Shown one piece after another: positions 49,114-60,527 of a stretch of DNA of 64,000 nucleotides. Numbering within the stretch: the first letter of the stretch is position 1; the number at the start of each line of letters is the position of its first letter. The notes under the pieces are model-generated. The model made no database searches. It was not told the DNA's origin and was given only the letters and a program-made list of their open reading frames with translations. The position numbers were made by a program, and so were the translations under genes. Origin of the DNA: Deltaproteobacteria bacterium (GTDB taxonomy: Bacteria > Myxococcota_A > Polyangia > Polyangiales > Houyiibacteriaceae); NCBI GenBank assembly GCA_017644045.1, contig JAEPMI010000008.1:62001-126000 (forward strand), written 5' to 3'.

Positions 49114-50871
49114 ATGGCGCGGGCGGGTACGTTGGAGCTCGTGCGCAAGCTCGACCCACGCTGGCGACAGCGACGCGAGGCGATGCAGGCTCGCTACGCG
49201 GAGCTCTCCGGCCTCCCGGATGCATCTCGCCTGGCCTACCTTCACGGCCCGGCGAGGCGGTGGACCGGCGACGAGGTCTCGGAGATGTGGGCTCGGGCGA
49301 TCGGCGAGCCCGCGAGCGATGTCCCGACGCTCAACAACGTCTACTTGCACGTCCCCTTCTGCAAATCGGTGTGTTCGTTTTGCAACTACGAGCGCATCAA
49401 GCCGTCGGCGCCTGGGCTGCTCGAGGCATACACCCGGCGCGTCGTCGACTCCCTCGAGACGCTCGCTCCGGTCGTGCGGCCGCTATCGTTCCATGCGTTC
49501 TACATCGGCGGCGGCACCCCGTCCGTCCTGCCACCGCGGCTGCTCGAGCCGCTGCTCGAGGCGTTCGACCGGCTGCTGACGTGGGCCGACGGCGCGAGCC
49601 GCCACATCGAGTTCGATCCACAGGTGATGAACCCCGCCAAGTTGCGCGTGCTTCAGCGCCACGGCTTCGAGTACTTCAGCTTCGGCATCGAGACCTTGGA
49701 CGTCTCGGTGAACCAGTTGCACAACCGCGGCCGACAGGACCGGGCGGTGGTCGAAGCGCGCTTCGAGGACTTCCGGGAAGCCGAGATCGACAACCTCGCT
49801 TGCGACTTCCTGGTCGGCCTGAAGGGGACATCGCCCGAGCAGGTGCTCGAGGAGATCGAAGAGGTGGTGGCGACCCATCGACCGGCCCGTGTCGACATCT
49901 ACATGCTGACTCCGACCGAGGCCTATCTGGAGAGCCACTTCGGGGGTGACCGGGAGGCGTTCTGGCACCACATGGGCCCCTTCGAAGCGCAGGTCCCGCC
50001 CGGTCTCGAGGCGCTCTCGGGGCGCACTGGCTACGTCCTCGCGGGCGGTCAGGGGCACCACCTGCAGCTCCATCGACCAGAGCACGAGCGGGCGCGGCTC
50101 CGGGCGCGCCACTCGTACACGACCCTGGTGCATCAGGCGAAGCGTCCGCTCCACGTGCTGGGCTTCGGGCCGAGCGCGCGGAGCCAGATCTTCGGCCAGG
50201 CCTCCTTCGAAGCGCGGGACCCGGCGCACGAGTCGGACCAGGCCGATGGTCGCACCTGGTACCGCGGCCACGCCATCGACCTCGCCGGCGAGTGCCGCTC
50301 TTATCTCGTCCACGCACTGCGCGACCAAGACGCAGTCGACCGGGACGCCTTCCGTGCCGCGTTCGGACACGACATCGAAGCCGTCTTTCCCGTTGCCGTC
50401 GCCGCCTGGGGTGAGCGCGGAGACGCGCGCCTCGAGGCGGATGCGTTGCGCTTCCGGCCGATGACGAGGCGCGAGCGCACCGCCGCGCTGCTCTGGTTGG
50501 TCCCGGACGACGCCCTCGAGTTCGAGGTCGCCCGCCGACAGGGACTCGACCTGAGCGAGGAGGGCCTCGATCATCTGGTCCGACTCTCACCGGATACGGC
50601 GCTGGCGGCTCCGTTCCGCTACGCCGGGCGCGAGCGCCAGCGCTTGATCGTCCGCTCGGATCGCGGGTCGCACCAACTTCGAATCGCCCCCGATCTGGAT
50701 CCTTCGAAGCGACTGCGACTCGTTCTGGAAGGCTCCCTGCCCCAGGAAGAGCAGCGGGCGCCGCTCAAGCGCTCGATCGCGGTGCTGACCAAGCTGCTGC
50801 GCTCGTGGCACAGCCCAGCCGTTCGTGCCGACCGTCCGAGGAGCCCGGCGCCCGCCGCGCCGGACCGCTGA
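49114..50871 (+). CDS. Radical SAM protein, HemN/HemW-like
   Basis: 585 residues from the ATG at 49114; GTG codons at 49090 and 49141 are alternatives, the last with GGAG close by. VYLHVPFCKSVCSFCNYE holds the cluster-binding CxxxCxxC at about 83, 87 and 90, and FYIGGGTPSVLPPRL is the typical HemN/HemW segment. FEYFSFGIETLD and RPARVDIYMLTPTE follow. The HemN-like fold is used by coproporphyrinogen dehydrogenase, haem chaperone HemW and class C methyltransferases. The C-terminal 130 residues (MTRRERTAALLWLVPDDALE) look like a winged-helix end and are longer than in HemW. It probably works on a natural product or cofactor rather than haem, judging by its neighbours. Confidence 0.85.
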   Translation: MARAGTLELVRKLDPRWRQRREAMQARYAELSGLPDASRLAYLHGPARRWTGDEVSEMWARAIGEPASDVPTLNNVYLHVPFCKSVCSFCNYERIKPSAPGLLEAYTRRVVDSLETLAPVVRPLSFHAFYIGGGTPSVLPPRLLEPLLEAFDRLLTWADGASRHIEFDPQVMNPAKLRVLQRHGFEYFSFGIETLDVSVNQLHNRGRQDRAVVEARFEDFREAEIDNLACDFLVGLKGTSPEQVLEEIEEVVATHRPARVDIYMLTPTEAYLESHFGGDREAFWHHMGPFEAQVPPGLEALSGRTGYVLAGGQGHHLQLHRPEHERARLRARHSYTTLVHQAKRPLHVLGFGPSARSQIFGQASFEARDPAHESDQADGRTWYRGHAIDLAGECRSYLVHALRDQDAVDRDAFRAAFGHDIEAVFPVAVAAWGERGDARLEADALRFRPMTRRERTAALLWLVPDDALEFEVARRQGLDLSEEGLDHLVRLSPDTALAAPFRYAGRERQRLIVRSDRGSHQLRIAPDLDPSKRLRLVLEGSLPQEEQRAPLKRSIAVLTKLLRSWHSPAVRADRPRSPAPAAPDR

Positions 50872-50897
50872 GCCATCGGGAGACACGCCTCCACGGC

Positions 50898-52247
50898 TCA
50901 AGATCGACGTGAGGCGTCACCGTCTCGATCGTCGAGGGCGCGTCTGACCTTGCCGCGGTCGACGCCGAGCGCGTCGAACATCTTCTTCTCTTGCCACTCC
51001 TGAAAGATCTTCAGGTGCTTGTCAGCGGCGTAGCGGCCGCTCGTCAGATAGACGAAGGCCCGGAGCGGCGTCGAGACGGCGCCGGCCGGCACTTCTTGCT
51101 GCGCCTCCCAGAAGAAGCCGCCGACGCTCCGGTTGTTCCCGTACCAGTAGCGAGCCATTCGCAGGTAGGCCCGGAAGTCGCGCCGCTGCGCCGCCTCGTA
51201 AGCCTCGAAGGGCCCTGCCGCCTCGCCGGAGCGCACCGCCTCGAGGATCGCCAGCGCCGCGTTGGCGCCGCTGCGCACCGCGAAGTCGACGCCCCCGGAG
51301 AGGATGGGGTCGACGAAGCAGGCGGCGTCGCCCGCGAGGAGGAAGTTCGGGCCCGCAAAGCGCTCGCAGTGGAATGACCAGTCTCGCGCGTGGCGAGCGG
51401 TGCGCTGCCCGTGGACTTCGGCCAAGCGGGCGTCGGCGATCGGTAACCCGGCGCGTTCGCCCAGTTGGAGCAGGGCCTCCGCGTCCCAGCGCCGGCTACC
51501 GCGGGTCACCAGGCCCACGCTGGTGAGGTCGGCGCCGATGGGGATGAACCAGAGCCAGCCCTCCGGCACCGAGTGCACGTACTGCACGTGCCGACCCAGG
51601 GGGCCGGGCAGACCGCCGGCGCCTTCGAGGTACACGTAGCTGGCCACGGAGCGCAGGTCCGGGCTCGTCCGCACCCAGCGCAAGCGGTGTCCGACGAGGC
51701 AGCGCTGGCCGGAGCAGTCGACGACGAAGCGGCAGGGAAGGCGTTGGCCGTCGGCGAGCTCGACGGCGGTGATGGCGCCGTCGTCCGCGAAGTGCAGGTT
51801 GGTGACGGCCTGCTCCTGCCGCGCGTCGACGCCCGTGTGCAGGGCGGCGTCGAAGAGCAGGGCGTCGAACGACGCCCGGTCGACCTGGACTGCACGCTCG
51901 TAGTCGCCGGCGAGCAGCTCCTCCTCGCTCATCGTGTCGATGCTCTCCTCGAGCCGTTCGTCGAAGAGGATGCTCCAGGGTTCCTGGCTCTCGCCCCAGA
52001 CGTAGACGGCGCCGTACTTGTGCGCGTACCCCTGGGACTCGATCGCGTCCCGCACCCCGAGGTGCAGCTCGAGGAGGTCGAGCGTCGCGGGCTGGAGCGA
52101 CTCGCCCACGTGGTGCCGCGGGTGCCGACCCTTCTCGAGCAGGAGGCAGGGCACTCCCTGCCGCGCGAGCACCGCCGCGCAGACCGACCCGGCGGGGCCT
52201 CCGCCGATGATCACCACGGGGCGCGCGTCGTCACCGCTTTCGGTCAC
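50898..52247 (-). CDS. FAD-dependent monooxygenase/halogenase-like protein
   Basis: 449 residues from the GTG at 52247. Group A/F flavoprotein with the dinucleotide motif VVIIGGGPAGSVCAAVLARQ, then HVGESLQPATLDLLELHLG, a region typical of FADH2-dependent halogenases and geranylgeranyl-reductase-like proteins, and the second FAD motif NFLLAGDAACFVDPILSGGV. GWLWFIPIGAD matches WxWxIP, the motif used to distinguish flavin-dependent halogenases, so halogenation of a phenol, pyrrole or indole group is possible. It lies between two radical SAM genes facing right, convergent with the first and divergent from the second. Confidence 0.8.
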   Translation of the reverse strand: MTESGDDARPVVIIGGGPAGSVCAAVLARQGVPCLLLEKGRHPRHHVGESLQPATLDLLELHLGVRDAIESQGYAHKYGAVYVWGESQEPWSILFDERLEESIDTMSEEELLAGDYERAVQVDRASFDALLFDAALHTGVDARQEQAVTNLHFADDGAITAVELADGQRLPCRFVVDCSGQRCLVGHRLRWVRTSPDLRSVASYVYLEGAGGLPGPLGRHVQYVHSVPEGWLWFIPIGADLTSVGLVTRGSRRWDAEALLQLGERAGLPIADARLAEVHGQRTARHARDWSFHCERFAGPNFLLAGDAACFVDPILSGGVDFAVRSGANAALAILEAVRSGEAAGPFEAYEAAQRRDFRAYLRMARYWYGNNRSVGGFFWEAQQEVPAGAVSTPLRAFVYLTSGRYAADKHLKIFQEWQEKKMFDALGVDRGKVRRALDDRDGDASRRS

Positions 52248-52394
52248 CAACCGGACTCTATCAAAACACCGGCTTCGCGCTCTGTGGGGCCGTGCTCGAG
52301 GTCCGCTTTCACCCCGTTTCGCATCGCGCGACAGGCCGCCCCTGGTCCGATCCTTTCGCGAGGGTCGGTGGCGAGAGACTGCTACCCTGCGCCC
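52248..52394. promoter_or_regulatory. Divergent promoter region, halogenase-like / radical SAM genes
   Basis: About 150 bases lie between divergent starts at 52247 and 52395. An AT-richer patch at 52255-52270 (ACTCTATCAAAACACC) may hold a promoter for the minus-strand gene. No clear palindrome. Confidence 0.35.
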
Positions 52395-53849
52395 GTGTCT
52401 GGCCCGAAGCGCGAGCTACCGGTGGTCTACTCGCCCGGCGTCGAAACGAACGCGGAGCAGAGCCACGCGACCAAGGGGCTCGTGCGGCTCACCATGGCCT
52501 GCAACGAGCGCTGCCCCTTCTGCAACGTGCCGATGGAGGACTACCCCGAGCGGCACACGCCCGAGGCCGAGCTCGACGCCGCGGTGACTCGCTTCGCGGC
52601 GGAGGGCGAGAAGACCCTCACGATCTCCGGCGGCGAGCCCACCTTGCTCCGCGACCGGCTCCTCGCGCTCGCCCGTCGCGCCCGGGCGGCGGGCATCGAG
52701 CTCATCGAGGTCCAGACCAACGCGACCCTGATCGACGTCGCCTACGCCACCGACCTCGCGGAAGCGGGGGTGACGAGCGCCTTCGTGTCGCTGCTCAGCG
52801 ACCTCCCCGAGTTGCACGACGAGCTCGCCGGCCTGGCGGGTGCCTTCGAACCTTGCCTCACCGGGATCGACGCGCTGCTCGACGCGGGGATCCGCGTGGC
52901 GCTCAATCCGGTCGTCGCCGCGAGCACCCAGGCGCGCCTGCCCGACTACGTCGACTTCGTGGCTCGGCGCTTGCCCCGCGTTCGCTCCATCTCGGTCTCG
53001 GCGGTTCAGCCGCACGGTCGAGCGTCCTCGCGCCCGGAGCTGCTCCCCGACTACGCCGTGCTCGGTCCGGCCATTCGGGAAGCCCGCCACCGCGCCGAGG
53101 CGGCGGGCATCGAGCTCTTGAACCCCTACTGCGGCGTGCCCGTCTGCGTGGGCTGGGAGGACGCGCTCGAACGCTCCGTCGAAGCGATCGAAGCCCGAGA
53201 AGCCGGGCAGCGCGACGAGAGCGCCCCCGGCGTGGTGAACCGGGGCGACAAGCGGCACGGGCCACCTTGCGACCCCTGCGTCCATCGGGGGCGATGTGGG
53301 GGGGCGTGGCACGCCTATTGGGCGCATCGCGCGGGCTCCGGTCTCGCTCCGACGGCGCGGGTCTTCGACCCCTTCTCGGGTCGCCCACCCTCGCCGCTGG
53401 AGAGCGTGGTGGACGCCCAACGGCTCGATGGGCGGGCGGAGCGCGACCTGGCCGCGGCGGACCGGCCAGCGGTTTGGCTTCGCTTGGCCCGGCTCGTCCG
53501 CGGGGACGGCGAGCGGGCGCGGCGCGCAGGCTGCACGCACCTGGCGCTCTGCCTGAGCCCTTCCGATCTGGTCGTGGGCGAAGAGGCCTATTTGGAGCTG
53601 CTGGCCATCGACCGCGAAGGGCGTCGAGGCCTGCCACAGCATCGCCTTCGCGTCTCACTCGGGCTCCGACCGGACACCTCGCCGCGCCGGATGGTCCGAG
53701 CCCTCTTCGCGGCGTCGGCGGCGGGAATCGGCGAGGTTCGGCTGCTCAGCCGGGACCATCGCCGCTGGTCCTCGCTCCTGCAGGGCGTGGAGCGCTCCCT
53801 TCCGCGGCTGGACGTGGCGTTGGTGGCGCCGCCCGAGCCAGACCGGTAA
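52395..53849 (+). CDS. Radical SAM protein with C-terminal Cys cluster
   Basis: 484 residues from the GTG at 52395. LVRLTMACNERCPFCNVPME gives the CxxxCxxC at about 36, 40 and 43; LTISGGEPTLLRDRL gives the SAM-binding GGEP. Later Cys (GVPVCVGWED, then PPCDPCVHRGRCGG) could bind an auxiliary cluster as in SPASM or twitch domains. After residue 330 a region of 150 residues of unknown type follows (RLVRGDGERARRAGCTHLAL). The Cys pattern suits peptide or small-molecule modification. No precursor peptide is seen next to it. Confidence 0.88.
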   Translation: MSGPKRELPVVYSPGVETNAEQSHATKGLVRLTMACNERCPFCNVPMEDYPERHTPEAELDAAVTRFAAEGEKTLTISGGEPTLLRDRLLALARRARAAGIELIEVQTNATLIDVAYATDLAEAGVTSAFVSLLSDLPELHDELAGLAGAFEPCLTGIDALLDAGIRVALNPVVAASTQARLPDYVDFVARRLPRVRSISVSAVQPHGRASSRPELLPDYAVLGPAIREARHRAEAAGIELLNPYCGVPVCVGWEDALERSVEAIEAREAGQRDESAPGVVNRGDKRHGPPCDPCVHRGRCGGAWHAYWAHRAGSGLAPTARVFDPFSGRPPSPLESVVDAQRLDGRAERDLAAADRPAVWLRLARLVRGDGERARRAGCTHLALCLSPSDLVVGEEAYLELLAIDREGRRGLPQHRLRVSLGLRPDTSPRRMVRALFAASAAGIGEVRLLSRDHRRWSSLLQGVERSLPRLDVALVAPPEPDR

Positions 53850-53853
53850 CTCT

Positions 53854-53870
53854 GAGAACGCACAATTCTC
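53854..53870. other. Short inverted repeat upstream of MopE-like gene
   Basis: GAGAA and TTCTC flank a 7-base centre just after the radical SAM stop and 58 bases before the next start. It may be an operator or weak terminator. Confidence 0.3.
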
Positions 53871-53927
53871 TTGAGTGTGTTAGCCTGCTCCGGCGGCGAC
53901 CGGGTCCTTCACGCCGCAGGGAGCGTC

Positions 53928-56885
<2,958 letters not shown>

Positions 56886-56940
56886 GCGTGTGAAAGGCCG
56901 GGGCGGTGCGCTTGGGCGCGCCGACCCAGCCCAGCCCGGC

Positions 56941-58131
56941 TCAGCTCAGCACGACCAGCCGGCGCCGATGCGACGAGCGGGCCACCTGGGCCGGCTCCGG
57001 CGCCTGCTCCACCCGCGGCGAGAGCCGCTTCGCGGCGCCGGACTCCCATGTGAGCGGCGCGACCTCGCGGTCCCCGTAGATGTCCCGGTATCCGCGCCAC
57101 ACGCCCTCGCAGACGTCGGCTGCGTCGCAGCGCTGGCACGCCTCGATGTGGTGCTTGAGGTCGAACCGTTTGCGGTCCTGCCAGTTGAAGCGAGCCCGGC
57201 CACCTTCGACCCGCGACACGCCTTCCATCACCTCGACGGGAACGTGCTGCTCGGCGCGGACCGAGCAGTCGGTGCTCAGGTCTCGGTAGAGGTCGCCCGC
57301 GTACTTGCGGAGCAGCGTCTCGCTCCCGAGGAGCTTGGCCGGCAAGACGCAGAGCGGGAGACCGCCAAAGGTGAAGACTCGGCGGAAGTGGTACTCGTTG
57401 AGGAGGATCGCTTTGACCAGCACCGGGATCGTGTCGGTGAAGGTTGGCACCAGGTCCGGGTTGCCCTCGGCGTAACCTTCGGGCCGGACGAAGTTCACCC
57501 GCAGGTCGTGCAGGTCCATCGTCTGGAAGAAGAACTTCATCATCTTCGGGAGGGCTCGGTAGTTCCACCCGTTGAGCACGATGTTGACCGAGACCCCTTC
57601 GGTCATCAGTCCCCGGTCCCGGCGCGCCACCAGGTGTCGGAGCGCGGTGACCTTCTTCTCGAAGCCGCCGGGGACCATCGTGAGCCGGTCTTCGAGGGGT
57701 GCCGTGTGGCCGTGCATGGAGACGGTCACCCGGTTGAGGCCGGCGTCGATGAGCTTGTCGAGGAAATGCTCGCGCCGGAGCATCATCGCGTTGGTGGCGA
57801 GCGCGATGCGCGTGTACCCGAGCTCTCGGGCGTAGGCCACGGACTCCACGATGAAGGGGTAGGTGGTCGGCTCGCCGCCGAGAAAGCCCACCGAGAGGTG
57901 CCCTTCGGCGCGCCAGCGCTCGAGCTCGGCCTTCATGTCGTCGAAGGGCATGAAGGCCTTGTCCTCACGGGTGGGCATCCCGTCGAGGCAGAAGACGCAC
58001 TTGTTGTTGCACGTCTTGCCGATGTTGATCTCGACGTTCTTCCGCGTGTCGCGGTGCGGGCTGTGCGCCTGCAACCCGCGCTCGCGCCGAGCCAGGTCCA
58101 CCGCGCCCTCTCGGCTCGGGGGCGCGCTCAT
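56941..58131 (-). CDS. Radical SAM protein (last gene of the Hxs-like operon)
   Basis: 396 residues from the ATG at 58131. NIGKTCNNKCVFCLDGMPTR holds Cys 41, 45 and 48; GFLGGEPTTYPF supplies GGEP. VSMHGHTAPLEDRLTMVPGG shares a motif with the proteins at 58128 and 63302. C-terminal Cys residues (STDCSVRAE, IEACQRCDAADVCEGVW) could ligate an auxiliary cluster. It overlaps the previous gene by four bases (ATGA). In this setting it is expected to modify the Ser-His-Gly repeat precursor or a product of an earlier step; the reaction is not known. It is convergent with the MopE-like gene, whose stop is 55 bases away. Confidence 0.88.
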   Translation of the reverse strand: MSAPPSREGAVDLARRERGLQAHSPHRDTRKNVEINIGKTCNNKCVFCLDGMPTREDKAFMPFDDMKAELERWRAEGHLSVGFLGGEPTTYPFIVESVAYARELGYTRIALATNAMMLRREHFLDKLIDAGLNRVTVSMHGHTAPLEDRLTMVPGGFEKKVTALRHLVARRDRGLMTEGVSVNIVLNGWNYRALPKMMKFFFQTMDLHDLRVNFVRPEGYAEGNPDLVPTFTDTIPVLVKAILLNEYHFRRVFTFGGLPLCVLPAKLLGSETLLRKYAGDLYRDLSTDCSVRAEQHVPVEVMEGVSRVEGGRARFNWQDRKRFDLKHHIEACQRCDAADVCEGVWRGYRDIYGDREVAPLTWESGAAKRLSPRVEQAPEPAQVARSSHRRRLVVLS

Positions 58132-59126
58132 GACGCGACCTCGGGCTCGAGAGCCGTGGTCGGGTAGAGCTCGGCGTAGCGGTCGAAGACCCCCATACAG
58201 ATCGAGCGCATCGCGCAGGGCTCGCATTCGGCGACGTGGACGCGCTTGCGGCCGGGGTCCCAGTTGAAGTGGTCCGCGAACACCGCGGTATCCTTCTCGC
58301 CGTCGGCCCACTCGACCGTGACCCGCGGGTCCCAGTGGAGGTCGTTCGAGAGCATCCGGTGCGGACCGAGCAGGCACATCGGAACGCCGAAGAAGCGCAC
58401 CGGGGTGTCGCCGGCGGCGCCCGGCACCTTCGCTAGCACGTCGCGAAGGGCCTCGAGCGGGACCGCGAGTTCTTCGTAGCGGTCTCGGCCGAGCCCCTCC
58501 GGGGTCAGGTTCGACACCACGACCAGCTCGGCACCGAGTGAGTGCGCGAGCGCGACGGTGTCCGGGAGGGCGTGCACGTTCTTCCGGGTCACGACCGTGT
58601 TGACGTAGGGGTGGAAACGCGGCTCGACCTCGCGGCAGAGCGTGAGCGCGCGGGTGACCTGCTCGAACGAGCCGGCGCGCCCGGCCATCGTGTCATGCAG
58701 CTCCGCGTTCGGGCCGTGCATGGAGAAGAGCGCTTCGTCGAGGTGGGGAAGGGCGCGCTCGGCGAAGTCCCGGCGGCTCAGCATCGTGCCGATGGTGCCG
58801 ACGGAGGTCCGCATGCCGAGCTTCTTGGCGAGGCGCAGGGTGTCGACGAAGCGTGGGTGAATGGTGGGCTCGCCGCCGGTCAGATGGACCCTCCGCACGC
58901 CCCGCGCAGCGTGCTCGCGCAGCACGCGCGCGGTCCGCCCCCACGTCACGGGCAGCGTTCGGTAACGCTGCATTCGATGCTCCTCCGAGCAGAACAGGCA
59001 GCGCTCCGGGCAGGTGTAGGTCAGGTGGAGCTCGAGCCAGCGGGTGCGCTCCCCGTTCGGGCCGATCCAGGGTCGCTCGGCCCCGGTCTCGGCGGGCGTC
59101 TCGGGGGCCAGGGGGAGCCGCCTCAC
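58128..59126 (-). CDS. Radical SAM protein (second-last in operon)
   Basis: 332 residues from a GTG that overlaps the previous stop by four bases. ELHLTYTCPERCLFCSEEHR has Cys 39, 43 and 46; VHLTGGEPTIHPRFVDTLRL gives GGEP. ALFSMHGPNAELHDTMAGRA matches the S-M/L-H-G segment of the neighbouring enzymes. The C-terminal CEPCAMRSICMG is a likely auxiliary-cluster site. It is clearly a paralog of the products of 56941 and 63302, and may take the place of HxsC in this locus. Substrate is inferred to be the precursor peptide. Confidence 0.88.
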   Translation of the reverse strand: MRRLPLAPETPAETGAERPWIGPNGERTRWLELHLTYTCPERCLFCSEEHRMQRYRTLPVTWGRTARVLREHAARGVRRVHLTGGEPTIHPRFVDTLRLAKKLGMRTSVGTIGTMLSRRDFAERALPHLDEALFSMHGPNAELHDTMAGRAGSFEQVTRALTLCREVEPRFHPYVNTVVTRKNVHALPDTVALAHSLGAELVVVSNLTPEGLGRDRYEELAVPLEALRDVLAKVPGAAGDTPVRFFGVPMCLLGPHRMLSNDLHWDPRVTVEWADGEKDTAVFADHFNWDPGRKRVHVAECEPCAMRSICMGVFDRYAELYPTTALEPEVAS

Positions 59127-60106
59127 GCGACGCTCCGTCGGCGCTGGCGGTCCCGGAGATAGTGCGGGTAGAGCCGTTCGCAGAAGGCGGTGAGGAGCTG
59201 GTCGACCGCCTGGGTCGAGGCGAGGACCTGCGGCGCCACTTCGCGCTCCAGCATCGCGGGCACCCGCTCGGCGGCCCGCTGCAGCTCGGCGGCGGTGGGC
59301 GGTCGCTCGAGCGTTCCCACACGCGTCGCCTCGAGGAGCCCATCGAGGCTCGAGGAGAGACCGACGTTCGTGGCGTGAATCGAACCGTCCGAGTCCACCA
59401 CGAGGCCCGTGTTGAAGAACGGCGTCGGCGCCAGGGTGAAGAGGTTGCGCACGTAGAGGCGCTCACCATGCTCCCAGCCATCGGCGATGGCGTCGCCGAT
59501 CGTGCGGAAGCCGTGCTCGAGGGCGCCCAGCTGGTCGTCGGACCAGGGCAGGTAGTAGCCGGGGAGGAAGTTGAAACGCCACCAGCCGAGCTCCCGGAGA
59601 TGGCTGAAGTTCTCGAAGGTGGCGGCAGCGGTGGCTGGGGCGATGGTCTGGGTGACCACGACTCGCCGCATTCGCCGGAGCTTCGGCATCAGCGCGACGA
59701 GGTGCGCGTAGGCGTCGGTCGTGCCCTCGACCGGGAGCGCGCGGCGGAGCCGCCGGTGGTCGTCGGGGCGGCCGTCCATCGAGAGCGTCAGCACGAGCTT
59801 CGGATGCGCCGCGAGGCGGTCGAGGAGCGCGGGGGTCAGGCCGATCCCGTTGGTCGACAGATAGAGCCGGCGAACCGTGCGCTCCTTCTCCGCGCAGACG
59901 AGCGCCTCTTCGACCAGCTCCGGCTCGAGCAACGGTTCTCCACCGAAGAGCTTGACGTCGCCGCCACCCCGCTCGGCGAAGAGCTCGAAGGCGCGCGCGA
60001 CCTGGGCACGAGTCAAGCTCGGCCACCCGTCCTTGACGGTGGGGCAGTAGCTACACCGGAGGTTGCAGCGGCGGGTGAGCGTCAGGATGAGCGAACCGCG
60101 TCGCAC
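59123..60106 (-). CDS. Radical SAM protein next to precursor gene
   Basis: 327 residues from a GTG start 14 bases after the precursor stop. LTLTRRCNLRCSYCPTVKDG has Cys 14, 18 and 21, very close to the N-terminus, so no N-terminal recognition domain is present. VKLFGGEPLLEPELVEEALV and YLSTNGIGLTP follow. It has no C-terminal Cys cluster, unlike its two downstream neighbours, and so probably carries one cluster only. It ends in a basic tail (YLRDRQRRRSVA). Likely modifies the precursor or acts with a partner for peptide binding. Confidence 0.88.
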   Translation of the reverse strand: MRRGSLILTLTRRCNLRCSYCPTVKDGWPSLTRAQVARAFELFAERGGGDVKLFGGEPLLEPELVEEALVCAEKERTVRRLYLSTNGIGLTPALLDRLAAHPKLVLTLSMDGRPDDHRRLRRALPVEGTTDAYAHLVALMPKLRRMRRVVVTQTIAPATAAATFENFSHLRELGWWRFNFLPGYYLPWSDDQLGALEHGFRTIGDAIADGWEHGERLYVRNLFTLAPTPFFNTGLVVDSDGSIHATNVGLSSSLDGLLEATRVGTLERPPTAAELQRAAERVPAMLEREVAPQVLASTQAVDQLLTAFCERLYPHYLRDRQRRRSVA

Positions 60107-60120
60107 TCACGACTCCGAGC

Positions 60121-60486
60121 TCACCACTGCCCGTGCGAGCCGTGGGACCCGTGCGAGCCATGGGACCCATGCGAGCCATGGGACCCGTGCGAGCCATGGG
60201 ACCCGTGCGAGCCATGGGACCCGTGGGAGGAGTGGGAACAGTGCTGCGCCAAGAGCACGCCGCCGAAGGCCGGGTCGTCCGCGAGCTGTTCGGCTTCGCC
60301 GAGCAGGTCGTCGAAGCCGCCCTCCCAGTCGAGGTGCGGGCGCTCGGACGTGAGGAGGAACTGGTCCGGCGATTTGCGACCGCGCCGCGGGAAGGGATCC
60401 GGCTTCGCCGGGCCCACGCGACCCCGCTCGGGCGCCGTCTCCGCACGCATCATCGGGAGCCGCTTCTTGTCGTCGTCTTCAGCCAT
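60121..60486 (-). CDS. HxsA-like precursor peptide with (Ser-His-Gly)11 repeat
   Basis: 121 residues, ATG at 60486, with GGAG eight bases upstream. The leader (about 1-82) is charged, with KKRLPMMRAE, GFDDLLGEAEQLADDPAFGG and LLAQH; the last two segments look like a recognition helix. Cys 83 opens the repeat part: SHS at 84-86, then eleven Ser-His-Gly triplets from 87 to 119 and a final Gln-Trp. Read in register, this is His-Gly-Ser repeated, as in HxsA, the predicted target peptide of the His-Xaa-Ser system. Upstream and downstream neighbours are radical SAM enzymes, as expected for a ribosomally made modified peptide. No protease or exporter is visible. The cleavage site is probably near GGVLLAQH or at Cys 83. 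Confidence 0.85.
   Translation of the reverse strand: MAEDDDKKRLPMMRAETAPERGRVGPAKPDPFPRRGRKSPDQFLLTSERPHLDWEGGFDDLLGEAEQLADDPAFGGVLLAQHCSHSSHGSHGSHGSHGSHGSHGSHGSHGSHGSHGSHGQW
60130..60228 (-). repeat. Tandem 9/18-base repeat encoding Ser-His-Gly
   Basis: Eleven 9-base units with alternating codons; an 18-base super-unit (GGGTCCCATGGCTCGCAC on the coding strand) repeats about five times. Synonymous differences keep Ser, His and Gly fixed. This points to growth by slippage or unequal crossing over, with selection on the protein. Confidence 0.9.
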
Positions 60487-60508
60487 GGTTCGCTCCGGGG
60501 TCGGGGTC

Positions 60509-60527
60509 GACGGTGCCGGACACCGTC
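60509..60527 (-). promoter_or_regulatory. Intercistronic hairpin before precursor gene
   Basis: GACGGTG and CACCGTC form a perfect 7-base stem with a 5-base loop, overlapping the last bases of the hxsB-like stop codon. It lies 22 bases upstream of the precursor start. It could act as an attenuator, RNA processing site or end protector that sets precursor level apart from enzyme level. Confidence 0.5.

Noticed and set aside
60130-60228. Possible CRISPR-like short repeat
   Set aside because: Units are 9/18 bases with no spacers, and they are in frame and coding.
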